Shown here one piece after another: positions 1-4,976 of a stretch of 5,093 nt of DNA; within the stretch, counting starts at the first letter, position 1, and each line of letters opens with the position of its first letter. The stretch comes from Novosphingopyxis sp038234155 (GTDB taxonomy: Bacteria > Pseudomonadota > Alphaproteobacteria > Sphingomonadales > Sphingomonadaceae). The notes under the pieces were generated by a model, which saw only the letters and a program-made list of their open reading frames with translations, did not search any database and was not told the origin of the DNA. Made by a program: the position numbers and the translations under genes. Location of the stretch: positions 1 through 5,093 of the forward strand of contig JBBSUT010000154.1 of assembly GCA_038234155.1 (NCBI GenBank), read 5' to 3'.

Positions 1-1430
1 AGCTGGTCGGGGCGTTCCAGCGCGTCATGATCGGTTAGCTTGGTGGGATAATCGCCGCTGAAACAGGCGTCGCAATATTGTGGGCGATCGCCCTGGCGAC
101 CGGCCTCGCCCAGCGCGCGGTAGAGTCCGTCGATGGTGAGGAAGTCCAGGCTGTCGGCGCGGATGAAATCGCGCATTTCCTCGATCGTCTTGCGGCTGGC
201 GAGCAGCTTGGAACGTTCCGGGGTGTCGACCCCGTAGAAGCAGCTGTGGCGCGTGGGCGGGCTGGCGATGCGCATGTGCACCTCGCTGGCCCCGGCCTCG
301 CGCATCATCTCGACGATCTTGAGGCTGGTGGTGCCGCGCACGATGCTGTCGTCGACCAGGATGATGCGCTTGCCATTGACCAGCGGCTTGTTGGCGTTGT
401 GCTTCAGCTTGACGCCAAGATGGCGCACGCCGTCGCTCGGCTGGATGAAGGTGCGCCCGATATAGTGCGAACGGATGATGCCGAGTTCGAACGGCAGGCC
501 CGATTCCTCGGCATAGCCCAGCGCCGCCGGGGTGCCGCTGTCTGGCACGGGGATGACGATGTCCGCATCGACCGGATTTTCGCGGGCCAGCTCGGCGCCG
601 ATTGCCTTGCGCACAGAATAGACCGAGCTGCCGTCGACGATGGAATCGGGGCGCGAGAAATAGACATGTTCGAAGATGCACGGGCGCGGGCGCGTCTCGC
701 CAAACGGGCGGTGCGAGACGATCTGGTCGCCCTCGATCACCACCAGCTCGCCCGGCTCCACGCTGCGTACATAATCCGCCCCGACGATGTCCAGCGCCAC
801 GGTTTCGCTGGCGAAGATGATGCTGTCGCCAAGCTTGCCCATGACGAGCGGGCGGATGCCCAGCGGATCGCGGCAGGCGATCATGCCGCGCGGGGTCATG
901 CAGATCAGCGAATAGGCGCCCTCCACGCGTTTCAGCGCGTCGATAAACTTGTCGAGCAAGGTGCGGTACTGCGAGGTGGCCAGAAGGTGGATGATGACCT
1001 CGGTATCGCTGGTCGACTGGAAGATCGATCCGCGCTCCACCAGCGCACGGCGCAGCGCCATGGCGTTCGAGATATTGCCGTTATGCGCGATGGCGAAGCC
1101 GCCGCTGGCCAGCTCGGCGAACAGGGGCTGCACGTTGCGCAGGCCCGATTCGCCGTGGGTGGAATAGCGCGTGTGGCCGATGGCGGAGCGGCCGGGGAGC
1201 GATCCGATCACCTCTTCGCTGTCGAAATTGCCCGCGATATGGCCGGCTGCGCGGTGGTTGTGGAACTCGGCGCCATCGAAGCTGACGATGCCTGCGCCCT
1301 CCTGGCCGCGGTGCTGCAAGGCGTGCAAGCCGAGCGCGACCATGGCGGCGGCGTCGGTCACATCGGCCACGCCGAACACGCCGCATTCCTCGCGCAGTTT
1401 GTCATCATCATAGGGATGGGTCGTCAGCAT
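1..1430 (-). CDS. purF: Amidophosphoribosyltransferase (glutamine PRPP amidotransferase), 3' end outside window
   Basis: Catalyses the first committed step of purine synthesis in the cytoplasm: PRPP + glutamine to 5-phosphoribosylamine. Reading the minus strand from the ATG at 1430 gives 476 open codons to the window edge, so only a short C-terminal tail is missing (family length is roughly 480-500). The N-terminal Ntn glutaminase domain has Cys16 in EECGVFG, HTRYST at 86-91, HNGN at 116-119 and SDTE at 141-144. The phosphoribosyltransferase domain has the PRPP loop VDDSIVRGTT starting at residue 359. Cys16 is preceded by 15 residues, implying a propeptide that is cleaved off, as in the Bacillus subtilis enzyme. 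Cys251, Cys397, Cys453 and Cys456 match the four ligands of the 4Fe-4S cluster of that type. The start was chosen because MLTTHPYDDD is the usual alphaproteobacterial N-terminus. An in-frame ATG at 1478 would add 16 residues. No strong ribosome binding site precedes either start. Divergent from hisI. Confidence 0.97.
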   Translation of the reverse strand, partial: MLTTHPYDDDKLREECGVFGVADVTDAAAMVALGLHALQHRGQEGAGIVSFDGAEFHNHRAAGHIAGNFDSEEVIGSLPGRSAIGHTRYSTHGESGLRNVQPLFAELASGGFAIAHNGNISNAMALRRALVERGSIFQSTSDTEVIIHLLATSQYRTLLDKFIDALKRVEGAYSLICMTPRGMIACRDPLGIRPLVMGKLGDSIIFASETVALDIVGADYVRSVEPGELVVIEGDQIVSHRPFGETRPRPCIFEHVYFSRPDSIVDGSSVYSVRKAIGAELARENPVDADIVIPVPDSGTPAALGYAEESGLPFELGIIRSHYIGRTFIQPSDGVRHLGVKLKHNANKPLVNGKRIILVDDSIVRGTTSLKIVEMMREAGASEVHMRIASPPTRHSCFYGVDTPERSKLLASRKTIEEMRDFIRADSLDFLTIDGLYRALGEAGRQGDRPQYCDACFSGDYPTKLTDHDALERPDQ

Positions 1431-1517
1431 GGAGATCGCGATTCGCCTGAAGGGGGAGGGGCCTCGTGCCACGCGCATATAGGAAGGGCAGGCCAGCTTG
1501 TCTCCCCTTTGTCATCG

Positions 1518-1540
1518 CCCGGTTATACGATCCCGGTTAT
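1518..1540. repeat. 9-bp direct repeat in the purF-hisI intergenic region
   Basis: CCCGGTTAT occurs at 1518-1526 and again at 1532-1540, 14 bp apart start to start, within the 189-bp divergent region. The first copy covers the candidate purF -10 box. Direct repeats of this kind can be tandem binding half-sites, but no known regulator motif is recognised, and chance is possible for a pair this short. Confidence 0.5.
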
Positions 1541-1549
1541 GAACGTCGG
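1522..1549 (-). promoter_or_regulatory. Candidate purF promoter
   Basis: On the minus strand, TATAAC (1527 down to 1522) is a good -10 match. CCGACG (1549 down to 1544) sits 16 bp upstream as a poor -35 match. Transcription would begin near 1515 and give a leader of about 85 nt before the purF ATG at 1430. The -10 overlaps one copy of a 9-bp direct repeat, so the repeat could act on this promoter. Based only on hexamer similarity. Confidence 0.3.
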
Positions 1550-1584
1550 TGCATTTTGATCCGTGCCAGCTGGCCGCGTGACGG

Positions 1585-1613
1585 TTGATCGGGGCTGCGC
1601 GCGCCGCTAGCCT
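1585..1613 (+). promoter_or_regulatory. Candidate hisI promoter, possibly giving a leaderless transcript
   Basis: TTGATC (1585-1590) and TAGCCT (1608-1613) are separated by 17 bp. The first matches the -35 consensus at four positions and the second matches the -10 consensus at three. A start about seven bases past the -10 would fall at about 1620, the A of the hisI ATG. There is no Shine-Dalgarno-like sequence before that ATG, which fits a leaderless message. Weak individually; the agreement between the two observations is what makes it worth listing. Confidence 0.3.
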
Positions 1614-1619
1614 GTCGGC

Positions 1620-1982
1620 ATGAACGATATGTGCGAAACGGGGCTAACGCTCGAGCCGAAATTCGGGGCCGACGGGCTGATGACGGCGGTGGTGATCGAT
1701 GCCGACGATAACGCGGTGCTGATGGTCGGGCATATGAACCGCGCGGCGCTCGACCGCACGATCGCGAGCGGCGAGACCTGGTTCTTCTCGCGCAGCCGCA
1801 AGACGCTGTGGAAGAAGGGCGAGAGCAGCGGCAATATCCTCAGCGTTCAGGAATTGCGCATCGATTGCGATCAGGACGCGCTGCTGGTGATCGCGCGGCC
1901 GGCCGGGCCGACCTGCCATACCGGGGAACGCAGCTGCTTCCACCGGCGGGTACGCAAAGATGGGTCGCTGGAGCGGCTGTGA
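1620..1982 (+). CDS. hisI: Phosphoribosyl-AMP cyclohydrolase
   Basis: Third step of histidine synthesis: opens the adenine ring of phosphoribosyl-AMP to give ProFAR. Cytoplasmic and zinc/magnesium dependent. The 120-residue protein has the family landmarks in order: FFSRSRKTLWKKGESSGN (55-72), DCDQD (82-86, with the aspartates as metal ligands and Cys83), and GPTCHTGERSCF (96-107). Cys83, Cys99 and Cys106 are the expected zinc ligands. It is the monofunctional form; no HisE pyrophosphohydrolase domain is fused at the C-terminus, unlike E. coli HisIE. No ribosome binding site is visible before the ATG at 1620, and an alternative ATG lies three codons in at 1629. The 3' end overlaps the following lipoprotein gene by 4 nt. 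No other his gene is in view. Divergent from purF. Confidence 0.96.
   Translation: MNDMCETGLTLEPKFGADGLMTAVVIDADDNAVLMVGHMNRAALDRTIASGETWFFSRSRKTLWKKGESSGNILSVQELRIDCDQDALLVIARPAGPTCHTGERSCFHRRVRKDGSLERL
1970..1973 (+). promoter_or_regulatory. Ribosome binding site that sets the GTG start of the lipoprotein gene
   Basis: GGAG lies inside the last codons of hisI, five bases before the GTG at 1979. It supports the GTG start over upstream codons in the same frame, which would run through hisI and bury the signal peptide. Confidence 0.6.
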
Positions 1983-2503
1983 AGCGCGCCGCCGTCCTGC
2001 TGTTGCTGCTGGCGGCGTGCGGACCATCGCAACCGGGCAAGACCGCGGCCGCTGCCGACCCCACGGACGCGGGCGGAGCGCTGGAGCGCACCGCGATCGC
2101 GCGCGGCGTGGTGGCCGATCCGCAGGCCGTCCAGTTCGCCGGGCGCTATGAGCGGCGCAGCGATCTCGGCACCGACAAATTCTGCGCCGTCGCGCGTGCG
2201 GACGGAAACTATACGATTGGCGCGCTGGCTGTGTTCGGCGCGGACAGCGGCTGCGAGGGTCAGGGCACGGCGCGGCGTGAAGGCGATGGCTTTGCAATCC
2301 GGTTTGAGGCCGCCGCCGGCTGCACCATCCGCGCCGATTACGACGGCGTGGAACTGCGCCTGTCCGGCGACGTCCCGGAAAGTTGCGCGGCGTTGTGCGA
2401 TTCGCGCGCGAGCTTCGCGGGCACGAGCTATTATCTGGTGGAGCCGGGCGATGCGGCGGCCGGTCAAACGCTGGGCAAGGATGTGGAGCGGTTGTGCGCA
2501 TGA
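1979..2503 (+). CDS. Small cysteine-rich lipoprotein of unknown function
   Basis: 174 residues from a GTG start that overlaps the hisI stop codon by 4 nt (GTGA), so translation is probably coupled to hisI. The N-terminus is a short lipoprotein signal: Lys2-Arg3, a hydrophobic run at 4-13, then lipobox LAAC with Cys14 as the lipidated residue. Gly15 follows, so there is no inner-membrane retention aspartate and outer-membrane sorting is expected. A low-complexity linker rich in Ala, Gly and Asp (15-35) precedes the folded part. The mature domain has six further cysteines (69, 92, 115, 136, 140, 173), an even number compatible with disulfides in the periplasm. Recognisable segments include FAGRYERRSDLGTDKFCAV (53-71) and DSGCEGQGTARR (89-100). 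I do not recognise a characterised family. In-frame ORF sequence upstream to 1808 overlaps hisI and is not coding in this frame. A longer non-lipoprotein product is unlikely. Confidence 0.85.
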   Translation: MKRAAVLLLLLAACGPSQPGKTAAAADPTDAGGALERTAIARGVVADPQAVQFAGRYERRSDLGTDKFCAVARADGNYTIGALAVFGADSGCEGQGTARREGDGFAIRFEAAAGCTIRADYDGVELRLSGDVPESCAALCDSRASFAGTSYYLVEPGDAAAGQTLGKDVERLCA

Positions 2504-2504
2504 C

Positions 2505-2518
2505 GCCGGAAGGCCGGC
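2505..2518. other. Short GC hairpin after the lipoprotein gene
   Basis: GCCGG (2505-2509) and CCGGC (2514-2518) flank the tetraloop AAGG, two bases after the lipoprotein stop codon. No T-run follows, so this is not a classical intrinsic terminator. It could stabilise the 3' end or assist termination of the hisI-lipoprotein transcript just before the next promoter. Possibly incidental in GC-rich DNA. Confidence 0.3.
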
Positions 2519-2522
2519 AGAC

Positions 2523-2551
2523 TTGACGTTTACGCAAACGTAAACTAGAGA
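2523..2551 (+). promoter_or_regulatory. Promoter of the merR-type regulator/acyl-CoA dehydrogenase unit
   Basis: TTGACG (2523-2528) is a five-of-six -35 match. TAGAGA (2546-2551) lies exactly 17 bp downstream as a moderate -10. Transcription would start near 2558, about 24 nt before the regulator ATG. The inverted-repeat operator fills the spacer and overlaps the last base of the -35. Placement of the regulator site between -35 and -10 is the rule for MerR-family proteins. Many MerR promoters have a longer 19-20 bp spacer, whereas this one has a standard 17 bp, which would fit plain repression by occlusion better than untwisting activation. Confidence 0.65.
2528..2545. promoter_or_regulatory. 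Inverted-repeat operator, probable binding site of the adjacent MerR-type regulator
   Basis: GTTTACG (2528-2534) and CGTAAAC (2539-2545) form a perfect 7-bp inverted repeat around CAAA. It lies 36 bp before the regulator gene and within its promoter. AT-rich arms in a GC-rich genome stand out. Position and symmetry suggest autoregulation by the 2582-3040 product. Similar TTTACG/CGTAAA-type palindromes are, as I recall, associated with LiuR-like regulators of acyl-CoA degradation, but I cannot check the exact consensus. Confidence 0.75.
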
Positions 2552-2570
2552 TGGTGCCGCGTTCGTAACC

Positions 2571-2575
2571 GGGAG
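2571..2575 (+). promoter_or_regulatory. Ribosome binding site of the MerR-type regulator
   Basis: GGGAG, six bases before the ATG at 2582, supports that start. The N-terminal 20 or so residues before the helix-turn-helix are therefore probably real, although polar and unlike the family core. Confidence 0.55.
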
Positions 2576-2581
2576 CCCGTC

Positions 2582-3040
2582 ATGCCGCAGTCCAACAGCA
2601 ATTCCGGACGCGCGACGATCGACACGCCCGGCGACGATCGGGAGCGCTACGGCATATCCGATCTCAGCCGTGAATTCGACGTAACGCCGCGTGCGCTGCG
2701 GTTCTATGAGGATCAGGGGCTGATCGCGCCCGAACGGTCCGGGCAATCGCGCATCTACTCCAAGCGGGACCGCGCGCGGCTGGCCTGGATCCTGCGGGCC
2801 AAACGGGTGGGCTTCAGCCTCTCCGAAATCCGCGAGATGATCGACCTCTACGATCTCGACGACGGGCGTAACATGCAGCGGCGCGTCACGATCGAGAAAT
2901 GCCATCAGCGGATCGACAGCCTGTCGCGGCAGAAGGCCGATATCGAAAGCGCGATCGAGGAGCTGACCGATTTCGTGACGCAGGTGGAAGCGGTCGAGCG
3001 CGAGGAAGACCATATTGTGCGCTCTGCCCGGCGCGCCTGA
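2582..3040 (+). CDS. MerR-family transcriptional regulator, LiuR-like (acyl-CoA degradation)
   Basis: 152-residue DNA-binding protein. After a polar N-terminal tail (1-22), the winged helix-turn-helix runs from YGISDLSREFDVTPRALRFY (23-42) through EDQGLIAPERSG to RIYSKRDRARLAWI (57-70), the standard MerR layout. GFSLSEIREMIDLY (77-90) completes the DNA-binding domain. A long helix at about 100-140 should form the antiparallel dimer coiled coil. The effector part is short and has only Cys107, so metal sensing as in MerR/CueR or an Fe-S centre as in SoxR is ruled out. The sequence style and the downstream acyl-CoA dehydrogenase gene point to the LiuR-like group that controls fatty acid or branched-chain acyl-CoA breakdown. 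The ligand would be inferred to be an acyl-CoA or a related intermediate. Probably controls itself and the downstream gene through the 2528-2545 palindrome. Confidence 0.9.
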   Translation: MPQSNSNSGRATIDTPGDDRERYGISDLSREFDVTPRALRFYEDQGLIAPERSGQSRIYSKRDRARLAWILRAKRVGFSLSEIREMIDLYDLDDGRNMQRRVTIEKCHQRIDSLSRQKADIESAIEELTDFVTQVEAVEREEDHIVRSARRA

Positions 3041-3081
3041 CGCGTCCGCAGAACCATCCTGACGCGTCCGCCGCACCATCC
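3038..3081. repeat. 22-bp tandem duplication at the end of the regulator gene
   Basis: Two adjacent 22-bp units, 3038-3059 and 3060-3081, are identical at 20 positions; the differences are A/C changes at unit positions 13 and 15. The first unit includes the stop codon of the regulator. Each begins TGACGCGTCCGC and ends ACCATCC. A fragment of a third unit (TG then TCCGC) follows at 3082-3088. Each full unit contains the 8-bp palindrome GACGCGTC (3039-3046 and 3061-3068). Confidence 0.9.
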
Positions 3082-3108
3082 TGTCCGCAATTTCTGTTCA
3101 TCTGTACC

Positions 3109-3114
3109 GAAGGA
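3109..3114 (+). promoter_or_regulatory. Ribosome binding site of the acyl-CoA dehydrogenase gene
   Basis: GAAGGA, seven bases before the ATG at 3122, is the strongest Shine-Dalgarno match in the window and fixes that start. No good promoter hexamers were seen in the 81-bp gap, so the gene is probably read from the promoter ahead of the regulator. Confidence 0.75.
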
Positions 3115-3121
3115 CCAACCC

Positions 3122-4906
3122 ATGCCTCAATATCGTGCCCCCGTCCGCGACACGCGCTTTATTCTCGACCATGTCGTCGGGCTGGATCGCTATGCCAACC
3201 TGCCGGGATTCGAGAACGCCACCTCCGATATGGTTGAGGCAATTTTGAACGAGGGCGGCAAGTTTGTCGCCGAGGTGCTGTTTCCGCTCAACCAGAGCGG
3301 CGACCTTGAGGGTTGCACACGGCATGAAGACGGCAGCGTCACGACGCCCAAGGGTTTCAAGGCGGCCTATGACCAGTTCTGCGAAGGCGGCTGGGGCACG
3401 CTCGCCACGCCGGAGGAATTTGGTGGGCAGGCGCTGCCGCATGTCATGGCGATGGCGTTCGAGGAATATATGACCAGCGCGAACATGGCCTTCGCCATGT
3501 ATCCCGGCCTGACGCACGGCGCGGTGTCGGCCATCCTGGCCAAGGGTTCGCAGGAGCAGAAAGAGAAATATGTCCCCAAGATGGTGTCGGGCGAATGGGG
3601 CGGCACCATGAACCTGACCGAGCCGCAGTGCGGCACCGATCTGGGCCTGATCCGCACCAAGGCGGTGCCCAATGATGACGGCAGCTTTGCCATCACTGGC
3701 ACCAAGATCTTCATCAGCTCGGGCGAGCATGACCTGACCGACAACATCATCCATCTGGTGCTGGCGAAAACGCCCGGCGCGCCGGACAGCGTGAAGGGCA
3801 TCAGCCTGTTCATCGTGCCCAAGTTCATGGTCGGCGATGACGGCGCGCTGGGGGATCGCAACGCGGTCACCTGCGGATCGATCGAGCACAAGATGGGCAT
3901 CCACGCCAATTCTACCTGCGTCATGAATTATGACGGTGCCACCGGCTATATGGTGGGCGACGAGAACAAGGGCCTGGCCGCGATGTTCATCATGATGAAC
4001 GCGGCGCGGCTGGGCGTTGGGTTGCAGGGCCTCGGCGTGGCCGAAGTCGCCTATCAGAACGGCGTTGCCTATGCGCAGGAACGCCGCCAGGGCCGCGCGC
4101 TGACCGGGCCAAAGCAGCCGGACGAAAAGGCCGACACGCTGTTCGTGCATCCCGACGTGCGCCGCATGTTGATGGAGGCCAAGGCGCTGACCGAGGGTTT
4201 GCGCGCGCTGTGCATCTGGGGCGCGCTGCAGGTCGATCTCAGCCACAAGGCGGTGAGCGATGAAGACAGGCAGATGGCCGACGATCTGATCAGCCTGCTC
4301 ACACCGGTCATCAAGGGCTATGGCACCGACAAGGGCTATGACGTCGCCACCAATATGCAGCAGGTCTATGGCGGCCACGGTTACATCGCCGAATGGGGCA
4401 TGGAGCAATATGTCCGCGATGCGCGGATCGCGATGATCTACGAAGGCACCAACGGCGTGCAGGCGATGGATCTGGTCGGCCGCAAGCTGGCGCAGAATGG
4501 GGGCCGCGCGATCCAGGCGTTTTTCGCTCTGGTGGACGGGGAATGCGCTGACGCAAAGCAGGACGCGGCGACCAGCGACCTTGCCAAGCGTCTGCAAAAA
4601 GCCAATGGCGAGCTGAAGGCGGCCACCATGTGGTTCATGGCTAACGGCATGAGCAACCCCAACAATGTCGGGGCCGGCGCGCATAGCTATATGCATATTC
4701 TGGGTATCGTGGCGCTCGGCCTGATGTGGCTGCGCATGGCCAAGGCGGCCGCAACCATGGGGGATGACGGCTTTGCCCGCGCCAAGCTGGTTACCGCGCG
4801 CTTCTTTGCCGAGCGGATCATGCCCGATACCGGCGCGCTGCGGCGCAAGATCGAGGCCGGGGCGGACAGTCTGATGGAGCTGGAGCCGGAGCTGTTCGCC
4901 GCCTGA
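3122..4906 (+). CDS. Acyl-CoA dehydrogenase, long form with extra C-terminal domain (DmdC/FadE5-like)
   Basis: 594-residue FAD enzyme that introduces the alpha-beta double bond into an acyl-CoA in the cytoplasm, passing electrons to electron-transfer flavoprotein. Domains in order: a short N-terminal extension (1 to about 35), an alpha-helical N domain (about 40-158), a beta middle domain opening with MNLTEPQCGTDLG (163-175), and a helical FAD-binding domain with QVYGGHGYIAEWGMEQYVRD (414-433). The catalytic base is Glu441 in IYEGTNGVQA. An added domain at about 465-590 is absent from the roughly 380-residue short enzymes. This architecture matches 3-methylmercaptopropionyl-CoA dehydrogenase DmdC and mycobacterial FadE5-type proteins. 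The chain-length or branched substrate cannot be read from sequence, and DmdC-like annotation does not prove a role in DMSP breakdown. Lies 81 bp after the MerR-type regulator in the same direction and ends at a strong terminator, so no thiolase or hydratase gene follows here. Confidence 0.95.
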   Translation: MPQYRAPVRDTRFILDHVVGLDRYANLPGFENATSDMVEAILNEGGKFVAEVLFPLNQSGDLEGCTRHEDGSVTTPKGFKAAYDQFCEGGWGTLATPEEFGGQALPHVMAMAFEEYMTSANMAFAMYPGLTHGAVSAILAKGSQEQKEKYVPKMVSGEWGGTMNLTEPQCGTDLGLIRTKAVPNDDGSFAITGTKIFISSGEHDLTDNIIHLVLAKTPGAPDSVKGISLFIVPKFMVGDDGALGDRNAVTCGSIEHKMGIHANSTCVMNYDGATGYMVGDENKGLAAMFIMMNAARLGVGLQGLGVAEVAYQNGVAYAQERRQGRALTGPKQPDEKADTLFVHPDVRRMLMEAKALTEGLRALCIWGALQVDLSHKAVSDEDRQMADDLISLLTPVIKGYGTDKGYDVATNMQQVYGGHGYIAEWGMEQYVRDARIAMIYEGTNGVQAMDLVGRKLAQNGGRAIQAFFALVDGECADAKQDAATSDLAKRLQKANGELKAATMWFMANGMSNPNNVGAGAHSYMHILGIVALGLMWLRMAKAAATMGDDGFARAKLVTARFFAERIMPDTGALRRKIEAGADSLMELEPELFAA

Positions 4907-4910
4907 CAGG

Positions 4911-4959
4911 AAAAAGGCCGGGACTTATGCTGCGCAGCATAAGTCCCGGCTCTTGTTTT
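4911..4959. terminator. Bidirectional intrinsic terminator built on a perfect 34-bp palindrome
   Basis: Left arm GCCGGGACTTATGCTGC (4917-4933) and its exact complement (4934-4950) give a 17-bp inverted repeat with no spacer. In RNA this is a 15-bp stem with a GCGC loop. A G-U pair (4916/4951) can extend the base. Plus-strand transcripts end with TCTTGTTTT (4951-4959), and minus-strand transcripts end with C then five T (complement of 4911-4916). It sits 10 bp after the dehydrogenase stop codon and 26 bp from the stop of the convergent gene, so it probably serves both. Confidence 0.93.
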
Positions 4960-4976
4960 CGGCGCGGTGTCCGGGG

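Noticed and set aside
78..1559. A 493-codon plus-strand open frame opposite purF
   Set aside because: It is antisense to an intact, motif-complete purF. Its His/Asp/Ala/Arg-rich composition without domains is what the complement of GC-rich coding DNA gives, and it has no ribosome binding site.
1565..1574. GCCAGCTGGC, a 10-bp perfect palindrome upstream of hisI
   Set aside because: Short, GC-rich and not aligned with any promoter element; expected by chance in such sequence.
1808..1978. Upstream in-frame extension of the lipoprotein gene
   Set aside because: It would lie wholly within hisI in another frame and put 57 residues before the signal peptide. The GTG at 1979 with GGAG five bases upstream is a better start.
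2582..3040. Assignment as a metal- or redox-sensing MerR protein (CueR, SoxR type)
   Set aside because: Only one cysteine (107) is present, with no C-terminal metal loop or Fe-S cysteine cluster. The neighbour is an acyl-CoA dehydrogenase, not a transporter or redox gene.
1871..3079. A 402-codon minus-strand open frame crossing the lipoprotein, promoter and regulator genes
   Set aside because: It spans three independently supported plus-strand features including the operator region, and the translation shows no recognisable domain.
3041..3121. A separate promoter or second GTTTACG-type operator directly before the dehydrogenase
   Set aside because: No hexamer pair with acceptable spacing and no copy of the 2528-2545 palindrome was found in the gap.
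3098..4696. A 532-codon minus-strand open frame opposite the acyl-CoA dehydrogenase
   Set aside because: It is a shadow of the dehydrogenase gene with the same biased composition. It shows no domain, no plausible start context and conflicts with a clearly functional gene.
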